Shown here: positions 39,158 through 50,693 of the stretch, in pieces
How positions within the stretch are numbered: position 1 is the first letter of the stretch
Layout: each line of letters begins with the position of its first letter
From: Misgurnus anguillicaudatus
Taxonomy: Eukaryota; Chordata; Actinopteri; Cypriniformes; Cobitidae
Reading direction: 5' to 3'
DNA: 64,000 nt
Assembly (NCBI RefSeq): GCF_027580225.2
Contig: NC_073341.2
Location: 10,140,001-10,204,000 of the forward strand
Position numbers and translations under genes: made by a program
The notes under the pieces: generated by a model
The model's input: the letters and a program-made list of their open reading frames with translations, nothing else
Told to the model about the DNA's origin: nothing
The model's database searches: none

Positions 39158-39207
39158 CAGGCATTTTGAGTTTAAGCTCATATAATCAGGTCACCATCTA
39201 CATAACT

Positions 39208-42200
39208 ATGGTAAGTTCCTATCACAACTTAATAATATTGTTTTTACATTTAAATACAATAATACAAATATCACTCCTACAGTAAGTTTTATTATGTAGT
39301 GGTGAGCGGGGCACAAACTAACGCGGGGTTAATTGTAACGCAGCTACTTTACATATTTATACAAGGCCGAGCAATCTGTGCTTTTGGTCATTTTCTCTTA
39401 ATGTCAGATGATGATCTCCTGTGAATTTGAAAAGTTTTGATGTGTTTTGGTTAAGATGTTGAACAAAAAGTGTTTTGGAGGCATAAAAGTACATTTCTTC
39501 ATCTGAGTTGGGTGTGTAAGTCACCAAATCCAACCTTATATTATTTTAATCACTGTCTTGTTACCTAAAACATAACACCATTTTAAAATATGTCAGCAAG
39601 TCCTAGTAACTGATAGCTGGGATTGAAAAATATTTCACCCAGCGGGGTAAGTTGTCACACACCGTTACAACTAAGCATCCAGTATACAATGATAATGAAA
39701 TGAAAACAATGTAAATACTATTCATCAAAATGATAACTGTTAATACAATATCAGGTGAAATAACTCACAATTATGATTTTCGTCTTAATTGTGCAGCCCT
39801 TTCAAAAAAATCTAAATAATATATGCATTGCTGTATAATACAAGGATGGTTAGATGAAGGATGATGGATGGATGAATGTGTGGATATCTATGTGCTATAG
39901 GCAGATATATAAACAATATCCACCTTTAGTATATATACATCATTTTATTAAATTATTTGTAAACCAAATTTTCTAGCAGGTGTGACAACAAACCCTCTGT
40001 TTGTTACAATGAACCCCAACTATGGGGTAAGTTGTCACGTTTGCACTCCTGTCGCTTTCGGTGTACTTGTACGATAACGGTAGACCCCACAAACAACCTT
40101 TAAGTGTTCATTTGTAGCAGAGATGTGTGTGATGGCTAATCTAACTTAAATATTTTTTAAATGATAGGTTGTGCCCCGCTCTCCCCTACTTCTGCCTACA
40201 ATAAATAAATCACACTTTTTAACTTATTTACAAGCATCATTTCATTAGGCCTATATCATCATCATCATTATTATGTCCTTTGATTTCATCCTTATCGCTG
40301 TGAATATATTTAATGATTGATGTTGGATCAGCTTGTTTATTGTTGATTTTGAAGAGGTCTGTAGTTTTGGGAGTGTTTCTGTGTGCAGTCTTTTCTCCGG
40401 TCCATCCAGCATGCTTCCGGGTTGAATACAAACCAGGTACACACACAGCATTTTTACACACATGTTAATGTAGATGCTATCTAGTGCACCCAAGCTATTT
40501 ACTTTTTGATTTAAACATACATTTTAAAATTGTTGACCCAGCATTGGGTCAAAAAGGGATGCGCCCAGCCCACTGAGTTGTAGTTGAAACCATGCTGGGT
40601 TGTTTCAACCCAAAATTCTGTGTTGTTTTAACCGATTGTTGGGTCAAATATACACTCTAAAAAATGCTGGGTTGTTTTTAACACAGGGCTGGGTCACTAT
40701 TGGACAGAACACACTGCCGGGTTAAAATGACCCAACCGCCGGGTTACCCCAACCCAACCGTTGGGTTGTTTCAAGATGGTTGATTGACAATAACCCAGCA
40801 ATTGGGCTAAAACAACCCAGCAGTTGGGTCACTTCAACCCGGCAGTGTGTTCTGTCCAATAGTGACCCAGCCCTGGGTTAAAAACAACCCAGCATTTTTT
40901 AGAGTGTAAACATTTTCTAGGTTAAGTTCACCCCAGCTGCTCGTACCTTTTTGAAAAAAACCCAGCATCCTTATGAGTGCATGATCATTTGCTAGCAACA
41001 ACTGCTACCAGTTGTGCTACAGAAATGGGGTCAACATTACATCCACAGTGGCATAGCCACGGGTGTACCAGTACCACCCACAGTGGCAGCTGGCACACCT
41101 AATAATGGATGCAGAATATTTTTTATAGTCTCAATAAAAAATTGTACTAAACTTGGGCTATTGTTGTTTCTTTAGAATAAATATATTTTTTTAAATAAAC
41201 CCTTTTACACATAAGTTAAAATATTTTAACTGACCCCTTGTGTCCATGGCGACGCGTCATGATTGTCACGTGACACACCGGTGTGTTCGAGATCATCCGG
41301 CGCTGCGCAGACCGATCGGCGAGGTTTGCCGCTTGCAGTCGAGGGAGGAACTGAAGACGGAGCCGTCAAGCCGGACACCTGCTGCTTGCCGTAGTGACCT
41401 GTGCGCTGTGTTTCCTTGTTTTTAATCGCAAATGAAGTGAATTGGATGCTGAATTTGATAAAAACAAACCTTTTAATAAAAAGTTGCAACCAGAAACATT
41501 TTATATCGAATATTTTAATTGCTGCTTATACTGTATACCCGAAAATACTGGGAAACAAGCCTATATTATTAAAATACCAATAGAGTTTGTTATTTTCATT
41601 TTTATTTTATTACACAACACAATATAACATATTTAAGCTTATTAAAGTGTTTTTTCTTGTTTTAAAACATGAATTTATAATGTTTATTAGTGGAACTAAA
41701 GGTTGGATTAAACTTGAAACGCACGTGATCGTTGTCATCAGTGAGGCGACCAATCACGTTAAGCTGTTACGTCATCACAACTCCGTGCAGCCGCTCTGGG
41801 GCACGTTCAATCTCACACCGGTGCGCAACGTTTTGCTACGGTTTCCGGGTTGAACGACATGTTTCCTTGAAACGGTGTGCAACGGAATGCAACAGGTTTT
41901 AGATGCGTTTTCTCTTGTTTGGTGGGTGTGTCAGAAATGTCGGCCCAATCAGCAGCAAGATGTATAAAACCACGCGATAGTAAAGAGACAGCTCGCTCAA
42001 TGGGTTCAAGTTGGAATGTTGTCTTTCATTCTGGACGGCAAGGTCAGTGACTGTAAGATTGAGGGTCTTTTACAGTATTAAACACACATTTATAACGATT
42101 TCATAAGGCTTCAGAAACATTTAAAAAAGAACACAAAGAATGACCTCTCAGCTACCGTAGTTGCAACTCTTGCGTCATCACAACAGGGTGTTCAATGCAT

Positions 42201-45200
42201 CACCATTTCAGTTTAATAAACATTGTGCAGCGTTTTGTCGGGGCTGAACGCAGCCCTGGAGAAGCTGCACCGGCTGAGCTAGCCAGCTACTCTCGAAACG
42301 CTCTCGCGGTACTTAAAAACCATATGACACAGTCAGGTGCCTGCAGCGCCAGCTGAAGTCTTACAAAATTACTAACCGGAATCACTGCCTCAAGTCAGCC
42401 GCTGATCGATCTGCGCAGCGCCACATGAAGTCGAACACACCTAATAACTAACAGATCTGTTTCGACCTCACTCTGACCGTCACTAAGGTCTAAAAAGGAA
42501 TGATCACCTTCGTTCTGCCTATCACCAAGACCATATGTCAACAAAGTCATGTCCATGACCTCCGGAAGCAGAACAATCCGCATCTATAAATAGCAGCTTT
42601 CCTGCCAAAAGTTCTTGATCAGCAGTCCATGAACAAGGTGTTGGAGCTGGCCCAATTCCAGCCTTCCTCTGCCTCACAGGCAGAGAATGACAAGCTTATC
42701 ACATTGCGCCCAGTCAGGGCCTTGAAAGCCTATCTGATCCGTGCACAGTCTGTAAGAAGAATGCACTCTCAACTGTTTGTCTGTTATGGGACGGCAAGGC
42801 AGGGACTGCCGCTTTCCAAACAGAGGTTATCTCATTGGCTGGTGGAGGTTATTTCCCATGCTTATAAGGCTCAGGGGATACCGGTCCCAACAGGTACAAG
42901 GGCTCATTCTACTAGGAGTGTGGCTACATCTTGGGCTGCCCTCAAGGGTGTTGCAGCAAGCGACATCTGTGCAGCGGCTTCGTGGTCTACGTGGTACGCC
43001 ATGCCCTCATGTCTTTGACCGAGCGAGGTTCTAATTGATCCTGGGTTCCTCGCGACTCTGTTGGTATGTGTCATCCCGTTTTAGACCGTAGTGACGGTCA
43101 GAGTGAGGTTGAAACAGATCGTGGGTTACGCATGTAACCATGGATCTGTGAGACGAGGGATGACCGTCACTATCCTTGTCGCTTTGACCATTCTGAGGCG
43201 CTCAAGGTAGGAGACTGAACTGGGAGCATTCTCTGCTATTTATAGACGCGGGTCGTTCTGCTTCCGGAGGTCATGGACATGACTTTGTTGACATATGGTC
43301 TCGGTGATAGGCAGAACGAAGGTGATCATTCCTTTTTAGACCGTAGTGACGGTCATCCCTCTGTCTCACAGATCCATGGTTACATACGTAACCCACGATG
43401 TATGCTATTCGTTCGCATGCTTACCATGTCAACTATCTGATATTTTGATTCTTCATTTAAAAACCTTTATAAATTATCTTGATTTATAACCTCTGCAGCT
43501 GTGAGAGTCGTGAAGCACCCGAATTCCACAGTTTCTCTGGAAATACAAAGTAAGTGGTAATTTTATAGTTCCGCTATGTGTGATATGAATAAAACACGTC
43601 GGCAAATGACATTTAATTATATGTTTTTTTTTTGTTTCCCTTCCATAGACATCAGTGTGTATTTTACAAACTACAAATGAAGAGTTTCGTTGCAAAACGA
43701 GATAACCACCGTTTTTTTAATTGTTCAGAAATCTCGTTTTTTGGTTGTGCATTCCAATTAATATCAATGCAACTGCAGTTGGTTTGTTTTGATTTAAACC
43801 TTCATAACTTAAAAATACAGCTAAGTAGCACCATAAAACAAAATAATAACATGATAACATAATAATAAACATGTTTTGACAAAAATGTTAAATGGATTTA
43901 TCTCGTTTTGGAATGAAACTCTTCAAATGTATCGTTTTACTAGTCCTTGTGTGTATTTAAATGTCTGAAACATAAAATAAACATTATGTGGTTGGTTGAA
44001 AACACTACCAGTTGTGATAAATGACAAACTAACGCCCAAAAGCAGTTTGAATATTTCTGATTCCGATACTGACCTTTGCCTGGCTTATTTCTTGTCTAAT
44101 GAATTGTTACATTTGGATCCGCCTCTGCCTTCTCACTCATAACATGATGTTTATAGCATGGTTAACTTGTATGCTTATGGTTAATCATTTTACACAGTAG
44201 GCAATATGACAATAAATGTGGCACACCCAGATTTTCAGATGCACACCTAGAGTCTCTTTTCTGGCTACGCTACTGCCACATACATGGCCACATATTATGA
44301 TTCATAGTGTTTTGAATTTTTTTGACAGGTGTCAAATTTTGTCAGGATTTAACTGATAAAACCTGGCATCCTGTTGGTACCACTTGGAGGAACAGTAAGT
44401 GTATGGACTGTACATGTTCTGCTGAGTTAATGGAATGCTGTGATGTGTAAGTATGAACTACTTTATCAACTTTTAGCTAAAATTACTCTTACAGAATATA
44501 CAAAGAAATTAATTATTCTTGTTTGAACATAATGTCTGTAATGCAACATAGTATTAAAACAGTAAGGGGTGGTTTCCTGGACAAAGATTAGCTTAAGCCA
44601 GGACTAGGTCTTAGTTTAATTATGAAATATAACTAGTTTTACCAAACACACCTTACTAAAAACATTACTGGCGTGCATTTTGAGGCAAAACAAAGGGCAC
44701 TGATGTATTTTAAGATTATGTCAGTGCAAGTTGTTTTCAGTTTGGACCGCTCTTACATTTATTTTAGTCTAGGACTAGTCTAATCCCTGTACGGGAAACC
44801 GCCCCTAAATGTAAAAAGTAATAGTATTATTAATTTTAAACTTCGACATCAGTAAATATTAAAGATATCAAGGTTATTTTTCACAGAATGATCTTTACAT
44901 TAGATAGGAAGATTTTTATATAGATAACGTGATTTGAAACAATGCAATACTTTTAACAATATTTAAAGCTCCACCCTTGATTCTACAAATATATAATGAA
45001 TATATTTAAATAATGAATTTATACACAAAAGTACTGTTCTTAATATTTCATGGATAGAGTATTGGGTAATTCATTAAACCTGATTGTGGTTTCTGACAAT
45101 AATCTGCTGTATAATATATTCCTATACTTGTATATGTGTAAATGTATGCAGTAATTGTACTCTTATATTAAGTGATTTTGATTGTATTTTGCAGAATGAA

Positions 45201-45309
45201 GAATCCTGTTAATTATCCGGACAAGTGCACGGTGGAAAGAGATTACACAACATGCACAGTTCAAGTTGTTGAGAAAAAACAATGTCCTTATTCTGCCACT
45301 GGTAAATAA
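39208..45309 (+). CDS. msmb: Beta-microseminoprotein-like gene 2 (4 exons, 105 aa)
   Basis: A tandem paralog of gene 1. Coding exons are 39,208-39,210, 40,355-40,436, 44,329-44,446 and 45,195-45,309, with the same lengths and phases as gene 1 and GT-AG introns. The signal peptide is retained, though residue 16 is now proline. All ten cysteines are at the same positions. By eye 17 of 105 residues differ: five of the seven residues 22-28 differ, while residues 79-103 are identical. Introns 1 (1,144 bp) and 2 (3,892 bp) are much longer than in gene 1 (276 and 148 bp) because of mobile-element insertions; splice sites and frame are intact, so it looks functional. Secreted product; role as for the family. 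Confidence 0.9.
39297..40188. mobile_element. DNA element in intron 1 of gene 2
   Basis: Ends TAGTGGTGAGCGGGGCACAA and TTGTGCCCCGCTCTCCCCTA are inverted repeats of about 20 bp. Gene 1's intron runs uninterrupted across the matching point (TTATTATATATGTCTGCC), so this is a clean insertion after duplication. Internal motifs (GGGGTAAGTTGTCAC) relate it to the larger element at 45,871-50,058. No coding capacity. Confidence 0.75.
40653..40906. mobile_element. Palindromic Tc1/mariner-type MITE
   Basis: A 254-bp foldback with about 72-bp near-perfect arms (CACTCTAAAAAATGCTGGG… and its complement), flanked by TA (40,651-40,652 and 40,907-40,908). More degenerate AACCCA/TGGGTT repeats lie just to its left (40,530-40,650). 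No coding capacity. Confidence 0.85.
41280..42442. mobile_element. DNA transposon with AGGTGTGTTCGA ends, copy 2, interrupted
   Basis: The same family as 28,030-28,735, in opposite orientation. It is interrupted at about 41,798-42,257 by another element. Internal sequence (for example the AAACAAGG…AAATGAAGTGAA region) matches copy 1. Confidence 0.8.
41798..42257. mobile_element. Nested element with GGGGCACGTTCAATC end
   Basis: An insertion of about 460 bp within the previous element. Its ends (GGGGCACGTTCAATC and, reversed, GGGCTGCGTTCAGCC) are imperfect inverted repeats. Copy 1 of the host element is uninterrupted here (CCGCTCTGGAGAAGCTGC in reverse), with TGG or CTGG shared at both borders. 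Superfamily not resolved. Confidence 0.65.
42451..43399 (+). mobile_element. Internally deleted DIRS-type retrotransposon
   Basis: A remnant bounded by inverted repeats: 42,473-42,597 pairs with 43,234-43,354, and 43,118-43,172 pairs with 43,344-43,399. Inverted termini plus overlapping complementary segments are the signature of DIRS elements. The only recognisable coding part is the end of the tyrosine recombinase (42,629-43,018); reverse transcriptase and gag are gone. Confidence 0.8.
42629..43018 (+). pseudogene. DIRS tyrosine recombinase, C-terminal fragment
   Basis: A fragment of about 130 codons: LRPVRALKAYL near residue 26, LFVCYG near 48, GLPLSKQRLSHWLVEVISHA near 60, then the RAHSTR box holding the catalytic H-x-x-R, and SDICAAASWST near the end with a candidate tyrosine just after. 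This matches the C-terminal part of vertebrate DIRS recombinases, which integrate circular DNA copies. The N-terminal half is missing and the frame ends early, so it is inactive. It lies between the inverted repeats of the remnant inside the gene-2 intron. Confidence 0.82.
44563..44807. mobile_element. MITE in intron 3 of gene 2
   Basis: Ends TAAGGGGTGGTTTCC and GGAAACCGCCCCTAA, about 245 bp. Gene 1 retains a shortened version at about 29,868-29,915 (AAGGGGTGGTTTCCCGGACC), so the insertion predates the gene duplication and gene 1 later lost its interior. Confidence 0.75.
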
Positions 45310-45310
45310 A
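45305..45310 (+). terminator. AATAAA overlapping the stop codon, gene 2
   Basis: Same arrangement as gene 1. A second AATAAA at 45,329-45,334 is available only in gene 2. Confidence 0.6.
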
Positions 45311-45334
45311 TGCCATCAATGAAGAATTAATAAA

Positions 45335-45870
45335 AGTATTGATGTATCCACTGATTTACGAAACAATAACTTTCACTGGTTTCATTTGGACATTAACATA
45401 ATAAAAAATGAAACAATACAGTAACCACAAGACATAAAGAATATGGAAATGTTAAGCATAAAATATATATGAATTGAATAACTTGTGTCATTTAATACAA
45501 GATTAGAGAATGTAACGCCTTTATTTACAGTGAAATAATATTGAATAAAAAAGAAGGAAAAGCACAGATGTATTTTATAAATTTAAATGTAATTTCAATA
45601 GTAAATACTAACACAAAACTGTGATACTCATTCTACATCTGTGTTTATATAAATAAAACTAAATAATTATTGCTTGCTTGTTTGTTGTAGCCAAAGCCAG
45701 CTCATCTTAATATCTTGCCATTTTTCTGAATAAAGATCCTCTTGCTTATTTGTTGCACACAACTTATTGTTAGTAAAAGTGATTCTGTCAAAACAAGTGT
45801 CAATATTTGTGCTACACACTGTAAAAAATATGCAGTATATTTTTGTCAAATCAACATATATTTTATTTTA
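45335..45870. other. Intergenic downstream of gene 2
   Basis: AT-rich sequence with no recognisable gene or complete repeat. Confidence 0.4.
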
Positions 45871-46639
45871 GGGGAGATGGGAGAGTGGGGTAAGTTGTCA
45901 CACTGTTCATAACTCCAACACTAGAGGCTCTATCTCAAAAATCAAATAGCCACTTTGTGTGACAGCTTTTTCTATAGTCAACTTCGTATTCCCATGTGGT
46001 CAAGATCACTCTAATCTGATGTTAGCACAATTTTCTTATTTTTTGTCTTAAAACGTAAAAAAAATGCACTTTAAATTTGATGTAATACAACTGTGTTAGG
46101 AATGAATGTTCAAAATGATTATTTTTCACAAAATTAAGGAGACAATAACGTGTCTTTTGATACTTTAGCTGACATGTTATAGGTTAACAGAATCCTGGGT
46201 TATCTGCTATACGTTTCACACTTTTCGTACTGTAACCAGATGTTAAGAGATAACCCTGGGTATTCATAATCTGACGTTTCACACTGTGCATTCCTAGCTG
46301 AAACCCAGCTCTTACACACCTGTCTGTAATTATCAAGCAACCCTGAACACCTGATTATCTGCTTCAACTGTGTTTAATTGGGGTCATATTATTCTAACCC
46401 TGATTTGTTTCACACTGCTTGTATTTGGCACCACAATGCAGGGTTAACCCCACAAAAGCAGGGCAAGCAGGGGTTCATAAACCTGGGTTAATTTCAGGGA
46501 TAACCCCTTTTTTAAATTACAAGTGTGAAATTATCCTTATAGGGTTAAAAGTGTGGTTTAGATTGAAGATAACCCAGGGTTAAGTGCAGTGTGAAAAGCC
46601 CGAGAGTTAATATTTCCAGTTCTGGTTTTGAATTTAACC

Positions 46640-47960
46640 CTTAAGAGATCCTTAAAAAAACTTACGTATGTGTTCCTAAGGACAGAAAATGTCACCTTCC
46701 CCAAAACTGCTCTAAAATATCATACATCAATATTTTTTCCCACTTTAAACGATTCAGTCTTGTAAAACTACTTCTGCTTGAAACATACATATAAAATATT
46801 AATTAGATTTGTGAAAATTTTAACCCTTTATATGCCATTTTGTTTACATTAACCCCTGTTTTTTTAACAGGAAAAAACAAAAAAACTAAATATTTTCCAA
46901 AAAAAACCTTTTGAACTACCATTTGATTATTTTAATTATTAGACCCTGGGATGGGTCAAAGATTGGTGGCAAAATTTATTTTGATGCATTGTTATTTTTT
47001 GAACAGGGTCAAATTTTGTAAAAAACTCACACTTGTGATCCTAAGGACAGAAAATGTCACCTTCCCAAAAACCTCTCTAAAATATCATACATCAATATTT
47101 TTTCCCACTTTAAACGATTCAGTCTTGTTAAACTACTTCTGCTTGAAACATACATATCAAATATTAATTAGATTTGTGAAAATTTTAACGGTTTATATGC
47201 CATTTTGTTTATATTAACCCCTGTTTTTTTAACAGGAAAAAACAAAAAAACTAAATATTTTCCAAAAAAAACCTTTTGAACTACCATTTGATTATTTTAA
47301 TTATTAGACCCTGGGATGGGTCAAAGATTGGTAGCAACATTGATTTTAATGCATTGTTATTTTTTGAACAGAGTCAGATTTTATAAAAAACTCACACTTG
47401 TGATCCTAAGGCCACAAAATGACACCTTCCTAAAAATTGCTCTAAAAATATCATACATCAATATTTTTTTCCACTTTAAACGATTCAGTCTTTTAAAACT
47501 ACTTCTGCCTGAAACATACATATGAAATATTACTTAAATTTGTGGAAATTTTAACCCTTTACATGCCAGTTTGTTTACATTAACCCATGTTTTTTTAACA
47601 GAAAAAAACAAAAATCTAAATATTTTCCCCCAAAAAAACATTTGAACTACCATTTGATTATAATTATTATTAGACCCTAGGATGGGTAAAAGATTGGTAG
47701 TAACATTGATTTTGATGCATTGTTATTTTTTGAACAGGGTCAGATTTTATACAAAACCCACACTTCCTAAGGCCAAAATGATCCTAAGGCCAAAATGACA
47801 CATTCCCAAAAACTGCTCTAAAAATATCATACATCAATCATTTTTTCCACTTTAAACTATTAAATCTTTTAACACTACTTCTTCCTGAAACATACATGTC
47901 AAATATTAATTAAATTTGTGGAAATTTTAACCCTTTAAATGCCAATATGTTAACATTAAT
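46640..47960. repeat. 365-bp tandem repeat, about 3.6 copies
   Basis: CCTAAGG anchors occur at about 46,675, 47,040, 47,405 and 47,765-47,782. Each copy contains ATATCATACATCAATATTTT, TTAAACGATTCAGTCTT and an AAAACAAAAAAACTAAATAT-like stretch. It lies wholly inside the piggyBac-like element next to one end. The fourth copy is partial and more diverged. Confidence 0.93.
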
Positions 47961-48584
47961 CGAACCACAGTGTTCGGCTGATGTCGTGAAAACTTTTGTG
48001 GGACATCGTAGCCCAGATAGTGACCTGTCCTGATTTCTCACTCCAGAGACTGAGGGCTGATTCATTTTTTATCTGTAAACACCGGTCAGAATGAGCAGCC
48101 CCACATAAGCCTGCAGTTTCTCTGTCTCAAGATCTCTCCAGTCTGTGACTGTCTCCCATGTAGGTTTGTCATGGCCCCAATATGCTGCAGGATTTCATGC
48201 ATCAATGAAAAGCTTGAAGTCAGGGCACTGATTTGGGCAGTGGCATAGTGTGTGAGCCCTGGGATCAAATCTCTGGCTGCTGGGAAGTAGCGGAGCGTCT
48301 CCATGTTTGTGGGAGACCAAAAGATTTTTCAATTTTTGATGTCCATCCTGCCGCCACTTCATCCATCTCCTCTCCACTCTCACCTTCTGACAAGTCTTCT
48401 GAAGATCCTTCTTATGAATTAGACTCCAGCTGTCTACTTCTACCTCTGAGGCCTCCGTGTCGACCTCAGAATCCTCGGAGGAAGATGAGGAGCCATCCTC
48501 GCTCTTGAAATGCATGATTATTTCAGGAGCCTTGTGTGTGCTGTAATGCCTTGCCATTTTCACTACTTCTGCTATACTGTTCAT
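47958..48584 (-). pseudogene. piggyBac-type transposase fossil
   Basis: Read on the minus strand from 48,584. The acidic serine-rich start (SEDGSSSSSEDSEVDTEASE) resembles the low-complexity N-termini of piggyBac-derived proteins. After a TGA at about 48,195 the same frame continues with WETVTDWRDLETEKLQAYVG and LLILTGVYR, the conserved beginning of the piggyBac DDE domain. A TAA follows, then after a frameshift MSHKSFHDISRTLWFD, also a conserved piggyBac block. The catalytic aspartates downstream are missing. It is clearly inactive. Confidence 0.8.
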
Positions 48585-48840
48585 ACTTATAGCAGTGTAT
48601 TTGCATAAACAACATGAGCGTATGAGGTATGTATTAGTTTATGTTAAGATAAATGGGGGGTCAAAAATGGTAGTTATAATGGTTTTCAATGGGGCATTTT
48701 TTGTCCTTAGGAACACATTAGTCGGTTTTTGCATAGCTTAGCCATTTTAAGCTAGGTTAAAAAAATGAAACCAAAATTCTAAAATGTATCAAAAATGATA
48801 AACCTTTGGCAAGTTTGGGCTATATTCAATGCATTTAGGG

Positions 48841-49936
48841 GTGTGGTCCTGGTCAAGACAATCTCCTGAACTCCAAACTGAATGTCAGAATGGGAAAGAA
48901 AGGTGATTTAAGCAATTTTGAGCGTGGCATGGTTGTTGGTCTGAGAATCTGCTCAGTTACTGGGATTTTCACGCACAACCAATTCTGGGGTTTACAAAGA
49001 ATGATGTAAAAAGGGAAAAACATCCAGTATGCGGCAGTCCTGTGGGCGAAAATGTCTTGTTGATGCTAAAGGTCAGAGGAGAATGAGCCGACTGATTCAA
49101 GCTGATAGAAGAGCAACTTTGACTGAAATAATCACTCGTTACAACCGAGGTATGCAGCAAAGCATTTGTGAAGCCACAACACGCACAACCTTGAGGCGGA
49201 TGGGCTACAACAGCAGAAGACCCCACCAAGTACCACTCATCTCCACTACAAATAGGAAAAAGAGGCTACAATTTGCACAAGCTCACCAAAATTGGACAGT
49301 TGAAGACTGGAAAAATGTTGCCTGGTCTGATGAGTCTCAGTTTCTGTTGAGACATTCAGATGGTAGAGTCAGAATTTGGCGTAAACAGAATAAGAACATG
49401 GATCCATCATGACTTGTTAACACTGTGCAGGCTGGTGGTGGTGGTGTAATGGTGTGGGGAATGTTTTCTTGGCACACTTTAGGCCCCTTAGTGCCAATTG
49501 GGCATCATTTAAATGCCACGGCCTACCTGAGCATTGTTTCTGACCATGTCGATATCTTTATGACCACCATGAACCCATCCTCTAATGGCTACTTCCAGCA
49601 GGATAATGCACCATGTCACAAAGCTCGAATCATTTCAAATTGGTTTCTTGAACATGACAATGCATTCACTGTACTAAAATGGTCCCCACAGTCACCAGAT
49701 CTCAACCCAGTAGAGCATCTTTGGGATGTGGTGGAACGGGAGCTTTCTGCCCTGGATGTGCATCCCACAAATCTCCATCAACTGCAAGATGCTATCCTAT
49801 CAATATGGGCCAACATTTCTAAAGAATGTTTCAGCACCTTGTTGAATCAATGCCATGTAGAATTAAAGCAGTTCTGAAGGCGAAAGGGGGTCAAACACAG
49901 TTTTAGTATGGTGTTCCTAATAATCCTTTAGGTAAG
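48841..49936 (+). pseudogene. Tc1-type transposase pseudogene (DD36E spacing)
   Basis: A Tc1/mariner transposase, the cut-and-paste enzyme acting on TA sites. The main frame runs 49,029-49,877 with one internal TGA at 49,410-49,412. Visible parts: helix-turn-helix region with TRTTLRRMGY, first catalytic aspartate in AWSDESQF, GGGGVMVWG, second aspartate in FQQDNAPCH, and the glutamate in SPDLNPVEHLWD, with 36 residues between the second aspartate and the glutamate. The N-terminal start (about 48,890) is in another frame and ends in a stop, so there is also a frameshift or deletion before 49,029. A right terminal repeat (GGTGTTCCTAATAATCCTTTAGG) follows the gene; the left one is missing. Inactive. 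Confidence 0.92.
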
Positions 49937-50058
49937 TGTATGTGCCCAAGACGTCCTTCTTTAATTTAATCCATGAGATTTATACCATTGTGATGTATGG
50001 TGCTTAGTAAATTTTAAACAGTGTGAAAAGTGTGACAATTTACCCCGCTTTCCCCTTC

Positions 50059-50252
50059 TTTAAATGAAAAAATTAACTTAAAGAATTTTAAAAGCAAGTT
50101 GTTTTAACTTCATGTTACTTTTTTACAGTGCATGAAAACATTACTAACATTGTTTACCACTAGATGGCACACTAACGTTTTTACTGCCTTGAGTTCATTC
50201 ATTGCTCTAAAAAGTGGATGGAAAGTTTAGAGTCAAGAGGCTGAGAGACAAT

Positions 50253-50285
<33 letters not shown>

Positions 50286-50693
50286 TCTCAAACATAAACA
50301 CACAACCACACTCCCTCCATTAATCTAGCAGCAACTGGAGAGCAGTAAGAAGAAGTGTGTCAGGCGTTTGGATGCATGTGCGCTCACTTACATCAGTGCA
50401 TTTTGGTGCATTTGTTGAAACTTTTACTTTAGTCAGCATTTCTCATATTTAGACGTTTAAAAGATTATTTTCTTTTTCTTTAAAACATTCACACAACAAC
50501 ACCAGGACACTAGAAGAAATGCTCTCTTTTGTCTTTATGACAATGGCTTTTCCAAATTAACTTCACCGGACCACTGCATGGAATATCAGCCAAAGACTCA
50601 TAAGGAAAACGTGGACCAGCATTTTTCTCTCATTGTCACTTTGTAATTGTATTCATTTAGTGCTGTTTTTTTCTTGATTGATTTAACCACAAC
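50059..50693 (+). promoter_or_regulatory. Upstream region and probable 5' UTR of antxr1
   Basis: Region between the last transposon end and the antxr1 ATG. It contains a (CA)n tract (50,251-50,283) and otherwise unique AT-rich DNA. No convincing TATA box is seen, so the start site is not placed. Confidence 0.4.
50251..50283. repeat. CA microsatellite
   Basis: An uninterrupted (CA)n of about 16 repeats upstream of antxr1. Confidence 0.9.

Larger units (their letters stand above)
41048..44275. mobile_element. Compound insertion in intron 2 of gene 2
   Basis: Left end GTGGCATAGCCACGG; right end CTGGCTACGCTACTG. Both sides carry CCACA (41,043-41,047 and 44,276-44,280). Gene 1's intron 2 reads across the same point without interruption. 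The 3.2-kb insertion contains at least three further elements (41,280-42,442 with its own nested piece, and the DIRS remnant). Confidence 0.75.
46638..48756 (-). mobile_element. piggyBac-like element (degenerate)
   Basis: Flanked by TTAA (46,634-46,637 and 48,757-48,760). The two ends mirror each other around GTGTTCCTAAGGAC (about 46,670) and GTCCTTAGGAACAC (about 48,702). The interior holds a broken transposase on the minus strand and a 365-bp tandem repeat in its 3' half. Confidence 0.75.
45871..50058. mobile_element. Large degenerate DNA element with GGGGAGA…TTCCCC ends
   Basis: The left end AGGGGAGATGGGAGAGTGGG is followed by GTAAGTTGTCAC; the right end is GTGACAATTTACCCCGCTTTCCCCTT. Together they are imperfect inverted repeats related to 39,297-40,188. 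The interior has been overrun by a foldback MITE (about 46,190-46,620, AACCCTGGGTTA-rich), a piggyBac-like element and a Tc1-type element. No coding sequence of its own is recognised. Confidence 0.55.

Noticed and set aside
48233..48508. 91-codon plus-strand frame
   Set aside because: Antisense shadow of the piggyBac fossil.
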